In this document: in pieces, positions 1-4,794 of the stretch
How positions within the stretch are numbered: the first letter of the stretch is position 1
Layout: the number at the start of each line of letters is the position of its first letter
NCBI GenBank assembly: GCA_038253885.1
Contig: JBBSGP010000118.1
Coordinates: 1-5,172, forward strand
Reading direction: 5' to 3'
Source: JALZAQ01 sp038253885
Lineage (GTDB): Bacteria > Gemmatimonadota > Gemmatimonadetes > Gemmatimonadales > Gemmatimonadaceae
DNA: 5,172 nt
Translations under genes and position numbers: made by a program
Notes under the pieces: generated by a model
What the model saw: only the letters and a program-made list of their open reading frames with translations
Told to the model about the DNA's origin: nothing
Database searches by the model: none

Positions 1-40
1 CCGATGTGGCGAGCAGGAGCGGAAGAACGACCCGATACAT
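1..40 (-). CDS. Probable 5' end of a leftward exported-protein gene (partial)
   Basis: On the minus strand an ATG at 40-38 opens a frame reading MYRVVLPLLLATS before the window ends. One early arginine followed by a hydrophobic run (VVLPLLLA) is what a Sec signal peptide or lipoprotein leader looks like. Only 13 codons are visible, so no function can be assigned. No clear Shine-Dalgarno sequence precedes the ATG on that strand; the bases just upstream are T-rich. The frame stays open further upstream, so the start is a guess. If real, the gene is divergent from udk and shares the 162-bp intergenic region containing the candidate PhoB box at 148-165, about 108 bp from this ATG. That would make it a possible Pho-regulon member (inference). 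It could also be a chance frame. Confidence 0.4.
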   Translation of the reverse strand, partial: MYRVVLPLLLATS

Positions 41-147
41 GGAAAAAATGTACAGGAAGGTTGCAGCCGGTGGGAGGCCGGTTGACCCTCGAGCGCTCCA
101 CCCGCAACTTCGCAACGCGCTTCAGGCACAACCGGCAGCGCCACTCG

Positions 148-165
148 CCGTTACCGGATCGTGAC
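148..165 (+). promoter_or_regulatory. Candidate PhoB box upstream of udk-phoB-phoR
   Basis: The 18 bases read CCGTTAC-CGGA-TCGTGAC: two 7-bp direct repeats separated by 4 bp, an 11-bp period. This is the layout of the E. coli Pho box (CTGTCAT-N4-CTGTCAY), with the GT.A core retained. The same pattern occurs at 3241-3258 and 4704-4721, each before another Pho-type gene. The box ends 37 bp before the udk ATG, a sensible place for an activator of the udk-phoB-phoR operon and for PhoB autoregulation. No convincing -10 element lies between it and the start codon. It could also serve the divergent gene to the left. Binding by PhoB is inferred, not shown. Confidence 0.55.
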
Positions 166-181
166 GGCTCCGCCCCGTCAC
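161..181. repeat. Perfect 7-bp inverted repeat in the udk leader
   Basis: GTGACGG (161-167) and CCGTCAC (175-181) are exact reverse complements around a 7-base spacer, ending 21 bases before the udk ATG. The left arm overlaps the second half of the candidate PhoB box, so the structure may add an inverted half-site (CCGTCAC resembles the E. coli CTGTCAC unit). In RNA it could form a short GC-rich hairpin. No T-tract follows, so it is not a standard intrinsic terminator. In GC-rich DNA a 7-bp repeat can also arise by chance. Confidence 0.3.
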
Positions 182-202
182 CGGACGCGTCGCCAGGCTA
201 TC

Positions 203-829
203 ATGAAGCCACTCGTCATCGGAATCGCCGGCGGCTCAGGATCCGGGAAGAGCACTGTCGCTCGCCGGATCGCCGAAGGGGTGCTCCCCGCCTCGGTCAC
301 TCTGCTGGACATGGATGCGTACTACCGGGATCTCGCCGGTCTGTCGCTCGACGAGCGCGCCGCCGTCAACTGGGACCATCCCCATGCGTTCGATCTGGAG
401 CTCTTCGTCACCCAGCTGCGCTGTCTCGCCGGCGGATTTCCAATCGAGAAGCCGTCATACGATTTCATCTCGCACCGGCGCCGACCGCAGACGGAACGGA
501 TCGAGCCCGTACGGGTGGTCGTGACCGAGGGAATCCTGCTCTTCGTGGACGCGCGCGTTCGCGATCTCTGCGACATCAAAGTGTACGTTGACACGGATGC
601 CGATATCCGGCTCGCACGTCGTCTGCGCCGTGATACGCGAGGGCGCGGCCGGACCCTGGAGGCCGTCCTGGAGCAATACCTCGGCAGCGTACGCCCGATG
701 CACTTCGAGTTTGTCGAGCCAACGAAGCGCTATGCCGACGTCATCGTCCCTCGCGGTATGCACAATGACACCGCGATCGAGATGGTCATCGCCAGGATCC
801 AGGGTCGGCTCGATTCGAGACTCGGATGA
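203..829 (+). CDS. udk: Uridine kinase
   Basis: Cytosolic uridine/cytidine kinase (EC 2.7.1.48) that phosphorylates uridine or cytidine to UMP or CMP in pyrimidine salvage, usually with ATP or GTP as donor. The 208-residue product matches the usual Udk length (about 205-215). Visible motifs: the P-loop GGSGSGKST at residues 10-18; MDAYYRD, equivalent to the family's DSYY(K/R)D; NWDHPHAFD, equivalent to NFDHPDAFD in nucleoside binding; KPSYDF; the strand ending in VTEGILLF; the arginine-rich lid with RRDTRGRGR; and FVEPTKRYADVIVPRG near the C-terminus. The ATG at 203 puts the P-loop in its normal place. A longer in-frame GTG start at 161 adds 14 residues that do not look like family sequence. 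AGG at 195-197 is a weak Shine-Dalgarno. The stop overlaps the phoB start (ATGA, 826-829), so udk is the first gene of a udk-phoB-phoR operon, an unusual partner for phosphate signalling. Confidence 0.93.
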   Translation: MKPLVIGIAGGSGSGKSTVARRIAEGVLPASVTLLDMDAYYRDLAGLSLDERAAVNWDHPHAFDLELFVTQLRCLAGGFPIEKPSYDFISHRRRPQTERIEPVRVVVTEGILLFVDARVRDLCDIKVYVDTDADIRLARRLRRDTRGRGRTLEAVLEQYLGSVRPMHFEFVEPTKRYADVIVPRGMHNDTAIEMVIARIQGRLDSRLG

Positions 830-1542
830 CTGCGGCACCCGGAGGCGGGGAGCGAGTCCTGGTCGTGGACGATGAGCCGGACATCGTCGCACTGATCGCC
901 TATCACCTCGCCAAATCAGGATATCGCGTCTCGACGGCGGCGAACGGGTCCGAAGCGCTGTCGGCGGCCCGCGATGAGGCGCCGGCTCTGATCGTGCTCG
1001 ACCTCATGCTCCCAGGGATGTCAGGGTTCGAGATCCTCGAGCAGCTGCGACAGTCAGATGCCACACGCGAGGTCGGCGTCCTCATGCTGACGGCACGCAG
1101 CGACGAGCCCGATCGTATCCGTGGCCTTTCCCTGGGCGCCGACGATTACCTCGCCAAGCCCTTCAGCCCACCGGAGCTCGTGCTTCGGGTCGGCGCGATT
1201 CTCCGCCGAACCACCGCCGGTGGATCGATCGGCGGCGATGTCATCGCCATCGGCCCCGTCCGCATCGCGCGCGCGGCGCATGCCGTATCGGTGGACGGCC
1301 AACCCGTGGAGCTCACGCGCACGGAGTACAAGCTGCTGCTCACCTTGGCGGAGCGGCGCGGACGGGTTCAGGGACGGCGTCAGCTTCTCGAGACAGTGTG
1401 GGATGCCGCGCCGGACATCCAGACGCGCACGGTGGACATGCACGTCCAGCGACTGCGGTCGAAGCTCGGCAGCGCCGGAGATCTGATCGAGACCGTTCGC
1501 GGATTCGGCTACCGGATTCGCCAGGCGGCTGGTCGCTCGTGA
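826..1542 (+). CDS. phoB: PhoB-type response regulator (OmpR/PhoB family)
   Basis: Two-component transcription regulator of 238 residues; E. coli PhoB has 229. The N-terminal receiver domain (about 10-125) shows the acidic pair D15-D16, phosphoacceptor D59 in IVLDLMLPGMSG, switch residue T89 in MLTAR, and K111 in LAKPF. The C-terminal winged-helix DNA-binding domain (about 140-233) has ELTRTEYKLLLTLAE, the recognition helix TRTVDMHVQRLRSKLG (200-215) and the wing ETVRGFGYRIR. The recognition helix is close to that of E. coli PhoB (RTVDVHIRRLR), with Q208 where E. coli has an arginine. Translation begins at the ATG overlapping the udk stop, and the stop overlaps the phoR GTG, so all three genes are probably translationally coupled. 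The assignment as PhoB rather than another OmpR-family regulator rests on the helix similarity, the PhoR-like partner and the pstS neighbour. Once phosphorylated it should activate the Pho regulon, likely through the 18-bp repeats described in this window. Confidence 0.9.
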   Translation: MTAAPGGGERVLVVDDEPDIVALIAYHLAKSGYRVSTAANGSEALSAARDEAPALIVLDLMLPGMSGFEILEQLRQSDATREVGVLMLTARSDEPDRIRGLSLGADDYLAKPFSPPELVLRVGAILRRTTAGGSIGGDVIAIGPVRIARAAHAVSVDGQPVELTRTEYKLLLTLAERRGRVQGRRQLLETVWDAAPDIQTRTVDMHVQRLRSKLGSAGDLIETVRGFGYRIRQAAGRS

Positions 1543-3257
1543 GACTCGCGCAACGGCTGCTCCTCTGGTCCACGATCGTCATCACGGCGCTCATCGTCGT
1601 GGCCGTCCTGCTGAGCGGCCGACGGCTCCGCTCCAGGCTCGTGGATCTCACCGTGTCCCAGCTCACTCGCGAAGCGCAGCTGGTTTCGGCGATCTGGAAG
1701 CCGCCGATGTCGCCGGACTCTCTGGCCGATGCCATCGGCGGTTTGCTCGGCCATCGCATCACCCTCATCGACAGCACCGGCCGCGTGATCGGCGACTCGG
1801 AGTTCAGCGGAGCGCTGTTGGCCGGATTGCAGAATCACGCGACTCGCCCCGAGGTCATCCTGGCTCGCGGCGGCAGGGTGGGAGTCTCGATGCGACCCAG
1901 CCCGTCGGCCGGGGACCGGGAGCTCTACGTTGCCGTTCCCATGACGTCCGGGGTCGCGCGGGTGTCCATCAGCACGCTGGCTGTAGATCGAATCGTGGAA
2001 GGCGCTCGCCGGGATGTGTTCCTCTCCGGATTGGGTGCGCTGCTCGTCGCTCTCGCGCTCGCGGCGCTCTTCTCGCGCGAGGTGTCGGCCCCCGTGGTCG
2101 AGCTGCGTGATGTGGCGATCGCCATTGCGGATGGCGATCTGAGCCGCCGGCCGGCGCTCACGGCGCCGGGAGAGGTGGGAGAGCTGGCCGTCGCCATCCG
2201 ACGCATGTCCGAGCAGCTCGAGAGCCGGCTCACCGCACTCCAGGACGACGACGCTCTACTGGGCGCGCTGGTCGACTCTCTTCATGAAGGGGTGATTGCC
2301 GTGGACGTCCGCCGGCAGGTGGTGCGGCTCAACGAGAGCGGTCGCCGGATGCTCGTGCTCCGGAACGCCGTGCCTTTCTCGGTGGATCTGCTGCCCCGCG
2401 ACCCCGTGCTTCGCGATGCGCTGGCGCAGGCCCTGTCGGGTGCGGCAGTGGAGCGCGCCGAGATGCAGCACGACGGACGAACGCTGGCGCTCACCGCGCG
2501 GCCGTTCCGCGAGCGGGGCGCCGTTCTCGCGCTCTATGATCTGACCGACGTGCGCCGCCTGGAGGCCGTTCGCCGCGACTTTGTGGCCAACGTCTCGCAC
2601 GAGCTCAAGACGCCTCTCACCGTGATCGGCGGCTTCGCCGAGACGCTGGCGACGGATGCGGTGACACCGGAGCAGCAGCAGACTTTTCTGGCCACCATCC
2701 GAACCAACACGTGGCGCATGCAGCGCATCGTTGACGATCTGCTCGACCTCTCTCGCATCGAATCAGGCGGATGGGTGCCGAGCCCGGAGCGCGCGGACAT
2801 CGAGGGCGTCGCGCAGGAGGCTTTCCAGCCCTTCAACGAGACGGCCCGCGAACGCGGAGTGCAGCTCGTGACCGCCATCGATCCGACTGCGCACGAGGTG
2901 GTGGCTGATCCGACCGCGCTTCGGCAGATCCTGAGTAATCTCGTGGAGAACGCCGTCCGACATACTCCGAAGGGAGGCCGCATCACGATCTTCTCGCGTA
3001 CGGGTGAGGGAGGCGTGTGGGTCGGAGTGCGCGACACCGGAACCGGGATCGCGCCCACGCACCTGTCGCGAATCTTCGAGCGCTTCTACCGCGTCGACGT
3101 CGGTCGGTCGCGCGCTGCCGGCGGCACGGGGCTCGGCCTCTCGATCGTTCGCCATCTCGCCGAGGCGCACGGTGGGGGCGCCCGCGCCGAAAGCGTCGTC
3201 GGACGTGGTACAACGGTGGAGGTGTACCTTCCCCAGCCATTCGTTACTCGCTCGTGA
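1539..3257 (+). CDS. phoR: PhoR-type phosphate-regulon sensor histidine kinase
   Basis: Inner-membrane sensor kinase, 572 residues from a GTG start that overlaps the phoB stop (GTGA). This start puts the first membrane helix (about 7-26) right at the N-terminus, and no ATG follows until residue 57, inside the sensor domain. Domains in order: TM1; a periplasmic sensor domain of about 130 residues (30-158); TM2 (about 160-179, FLSGLGALLVALALAALF); HAMP (about 180-232); a PAS-like domain (about 236-338, beginning LLGALVDSLHEGVIAVD); HisKA with phosphoacceptor H354 in FVANVSHELKTPL; HATPase with N-box N467/N471 (NLVENAVRHTPKGG), G1 DTGTGIA (499-505), F-box IFERFYR and G2 GGTGLGLSIV (528-537). All catalytic motifs are intact. 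The extracytoplasmic domain resembles the Bacillus/Gram-positive layout more than E. coli PhoR, which has almost no periplasmic loop. It should phosphorylate PhoB under phosphate limitation. The last codons carry a candidate PhoB box for the downstream porin. Confidence 0.9.
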   Translation: MRLAQRLLLWSTIVITALIVVAVLLSGRRLRSRLVDLTVSQLTREAQLVSAIWKPPMSPDSLADAIGGLLGHRITLIDSTGRVIGDSEFSGALLAGLQNHATRPEVILARGGRVGVSMRPSPSAGDRELYVAVPMTSGVARVSISTLAVDRIVEGARRDVFLSGLGALLVALALAALFSREVSAPVVELRDVAIAIADGDLSRRPALTAPGEVGELAVAIRRMSEQLESRLTALQDDDALLGALVDSLHEGVIAVDVRRQVVRLNESGRRMLVLRNAVPFSVDLLPRDPVLRDALAQALSGAAVERAEMQHDGRTLALTARPFRERGAVLALYDLTDVRRLEAVRRDFVANVSHELKTPLTVIGGFAETLATDAVTPEQQQTFLATIRTNTWRMQRIVDDLLDLSRIESGGWVPSPERADIEGVAQEAFQPFNETARERGVQLVTAIDPTAHEVVADPTALRQILSNLVENAVRHTPKGGRITIFSRTGEGGVWVGVRDTGTGIAPTHLSRIFERFYRVDVGRSRAAGGTGLGLSIVRHLAEAHGGGARAESVVGRGTTVEVYLPQPFVTRS

Positions 3258-3258
3258 C
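3241..3258 (+). promoter_or_regulatory. Candidate PhoB box at the phoR stop, upstream of the porin
   Basis: The bases read TCGTTAC-TCGC-TCGTGAC, the same 7+4+7 direct repeat as at 148-165 and 4704-4721. It lies across the phoR stop codon, about 137 bp before the porin ATG. A further unit, ACGTGAC at 3274-3280, is in phase, 22 bp (two 11-bp turns) from the second repeat; the intervening unit (3263-3269) does not match. Tandem in-phase units are common at PhoB targets. Weak -10-like hexamers follow (CATGAT 3302-3307, AACAAT 3311-3316), neither convincing. The rest of 3259-3395 shows no RNA gene, no coding evidence and no terminator with a T-tract. The box overlaps phoR codons, so coding constraint could contribute to the match. 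Confidence 0.5.
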
Positions 3259-3395
3259 GGCCAGAGCGGACGGACGTGACGCGAGTCTGCGATCGTTCCG
3301 GCATGATCAGAACAATCTCCCGACCCGACTCGCCGCTGGCCTCGCTCGATCAAGGCGCTGGCGTCGAAGTGACATCACCTCTATCCCGATTCCAC

Positions 3396-4679
3396 ATGAC
3401 CGCATCTCGTTCACGGACCCTCCTGGGTGTCTTCGCCATCGCTGCGGTGACACCTCTCGTCGCGGCGGCTCAGCAGTCCGACACGACCCAGAAGCCGCCC
3501 GCCGTTCCCCCCGCTCCAGCGCCGAAGCAAGCACCAGTACCCAAGACGCCGAACCTCGACTTCTCCGGAGTGATCTTCGGGAACTATCAGTATCGCACCG
3601 ACTCGGCGGTCAAGGCCCAGAATGGAACCACCAATCCGAACAAGTTCGACATTGAGCGCGTCTATCTGACGTTCCAGATGCCCGCGGGGGACAATGCCAG
3701 CATTCGGGCCACGACAGACATCTTCCAGCAGACCAGCGCCACAACAAATGGCTTCTATCGGGGTTGGGTGGTGCGCCTCAAGTACGGTTATCTCCAATAC
3801 AATTTCCTCCGCTCGACCGATGGCAACGCCGCGACCGCCTTCGGCCGAATCGGCATGCTGCACACCGTCGTGATCGACCACCAGGAAACGTTCTGGCCGC
3901 GCTATCTGTCGCATACCGCGGTCGAGCGCTTCGGGTTCTTCTCGAGCTCCGATCTCGGCGCCGCCGCGCAGCTCAACCTTCCGAACAAGTTGGGGCAGCT
4001 CTACGCGACGATCACGAACGGACCGGGCTATACCGCTCCGGAAACCGATCGCTTCAAGGATTTCGCTTTGCGGGCGTCGTTCACGCCTCTGGGGTCTCAG
4101 GACGGATTTCTCAAGACGCTCACGATCTCGCCATGGGCCTACAAGGGCTACACGGCAAGCAAGTTCGCGACCGGAGGCACCGGCCAGGTTGGCCCGGTCA
4201 CCGACGGTCTCGCGCGCGACCGGTACGGCATCTTCGCGGGACTGAAGGATCGCCGCCTGACGGCCGGTGCCGAGCTGGCGCAACGGAAGGAAGGGTATGA
4301 GACGGGTGCCAACACCAACCTGTCGCCGAGGGCGGTCAACGACTCGACCGGACGTCTGGTGGATGCCTTCGTGATTGCCCGCCCCATCGAGTGGTTGAAC
4401 GCCGCCGATAAGTCTTCTGTGGGCGTGCTCATCCGCTACGATCACTTCACGCCGAACACCAGCACCGATAACAGCCTGAACGGCTCCGCCTATCAGGGAA
4501 CCACACCGTCGTACAATCTCCTGATAGCGGGTGTGTTCTGGGAGCCGACCGCTCGCACGGCAATCGCGCTGGACTACCAGAGGCAGAGCCCGACTGGATT
4601 TCCGAACCCCGGCACCGGCATCATCACTCCTACGCCGACCCAGTCGACCGTCTTTCTGCACTGGACCGCGAGCTTCTAG
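3396..4679 (+). CDS. Outer-membrane beta-barrel porin, probably phosphate-related
   Basis: Secreted 427-residue protein predicted to form an outer-membrane channel. From the ATG at 3396 there is a classic signal peptide: basic TASRSR, hydrophobic LLGVFAIAAVTPLV, and a likely cleavage after AAA (residue 25). A proline/alanine/lysine-rich linker follows (about 34-50), then a region dominated by alternating, aromatic-rich segments typical of beta-strands. Examples are LDFSGVIFGNYQYRT, FDIERVYLTFQM and LKYGYLQYNFL. The last strand ends STVFLHWTASF with the terminal phenylalanine recognised by the BAM machinery. Length and the FDIERVYLTF segment recall the OprP/OprO phosphate-selective porins, but the resemblance is by eye. 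Its position between phoR and pstS, behind a candidate PhoB box, supports uptake of phosphate or polyphosphate (inference). No Shine-Dalgarno is evident before the ATG. Earlier in-frame starts at 3276 (GTG) and 3303 (ATG) would put 40 or 31 unrelated residues before the signal peptide, so they are unlikely. Confidence 0.75.
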   Translation: MTASRSRTLLGVFAIAAVTPLVAAAQQSDTTQKPPAVPPAPAPKQAPVPKTPNLDFSGVIFGNYQYRTDSAVKAQNGTTNPNKFDIERVYLTFQMPAGDNASIRATTDIFQQTSATTNGFYRGWVVRLKYGYLQYNFLRSTDGNAATAFGRIGMLHTVVIDHQETFWPRYLSHTAVERFGFFSSSDLGAAAQLNLPNKLGQLYATITNGPGYTAPETDRFKDFALRASFTPLGSQDGFLKTLTISPWAYKGYTASKFATGGTGQVGPVTDGLARDRYGIFAGLKDRRLTAGAELAQRKEGYETGANTNLSPRAVNDSTGRLVDAFVIARPIEWLNAADKSSVGVLIRYDHFTPNTSTDNSLNGSAYQGTTPSYNLLIAGVFWEPTARTAIALDYQRQSPTGFPNPGTGIITPTPTQSTVFLHWTASF

Positions 4680-4699
4680 ACGCGCGCACAGAGTCCTCC

Positions 4700-4727
4700 G
4701 GGGTTGTGACACGCTCGTTACAACCCC
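4700..4727 (+). terminator. Hairpin after the porin gene; possible terminator overlapping a PhoB box
   Basis: GGGGTTGTGAC (4700-4710) pairs with GTTACAACCCC (4717-4727) around a 6-base loop. This gives 11 pairs with a single G-U, extended by one C-G pair at 4699/4728. It starts 20 bases after the porin stop, where a terminator is expected, but the bases after it (GTCGCTCC) contain no T-tract, so intrinsic termination would be weak. The same bases contain the candidate PhoB box at 4704-4721, so the dyad may instead reflect protein binding to DNA. Both roles are possible. Confidence 0.4.
4704..4721 (+). promoter_or_regulatory. Candidate PhoB box upstream of pstS
   Basis: The bases read TTGTGAC-ACGC-TCGTTAC, two 7-bp direct repeats 11 bp apart. 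The two unit types seen at 148-165 and 3241-3258 appear here in swapped order. A weaker unit, CCGTCGC (4726-4732), continues the 11-bp phase. The box ends 73 bp before the pstS GTG. pstS is among the most consistent PhoB targets known in bacteria, so this is the best-placed of the three sites. Because the site sits within an imperfect palindrome, the minus strand can also be read as 7+4+7 (TTGTAAC-GAGC-GTGTCAC), which is closer to the E. coli CTGTCAY half-site. No clear -10 is visible. PhoB binding is inferred. Confidence 0.6.
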
Positions 4728-4744
4728 GTCGCTCCGGGTCTCCC

Positions 4745-4789
4745 ACGCTCCATGCATCTTGAGGGCATCCCTCGACATGCATGGAGCGT
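4745..4789 (+). promoter_or_regulatory. Long hairpin in the pstS leader covering its ribosome-binding site
   Basis: ACGCTCCATGCAT (4745-4757) and ATGCATGGAGCGT (4777-4789) are perfect 13-bp reverse complements. The 19-base interior folds further: GAGGG (4761-4765) with CCCTC (4769-4773) around a CAT loop, plus T4759-A4775 and a T4760-G4774 wobble. The whole element is a 21-position stem with one C/C mismatch. The 3' arm contains GGAG (4783-4786), the best Shine-Dalgarno for the pstS GTG at 4795 (8-base spacing), and the 5' arm contains the matching CTCC. If it folds in the mRNA it would block pstS translation until opened. Only TTT follows, then CCC, so it is a poor intrinsic terminator, although termination or attenuation cannot be excluded. 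Which ligand, temperature effect, protein or sRNA might open it is unknown. Confidence 0.6.
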
Positions 4790-4794
4790 TTCCC

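Noticed and set aside
64..84. Imperfect inverted repeat CAGCCGG / CCGGTTG with a 7-base loop
   Set aside because: Seven pairs including a G-U in GC-rich DNA, made largely of the self-complementary CCGG. No positional or comparative support.
82..110. TTGACC (82-87) with CAACTT (105-110) at 17-bp spacing as a sigma-70-type promoter for udk
   Set aside because: The -35 is good but the -10 matches poorly. It cannot be supported over chance.
199..204. TATCAT, a good -10 match
   Set aside because: Transcription would start after the udk ATG at 203 and before the P-loop, leaving no usable start codon, so it is probably coincidental.
4..591. A 195-codon plus-strand frame beginning near the left edge
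   Set aside because: Most of it overlaps udk in another frame, and its product is arginine-rich low-information sequence with no motif. The start of udk is well supported.
3281..3333. GCGAGTC (3281-3287) and GACTCGC (3327-3333) inverted repeat between phoR and the porin
   Set aside because: Only 7 bp with a 39-base loop and no T-tract. Chance is a sufficient explanation.
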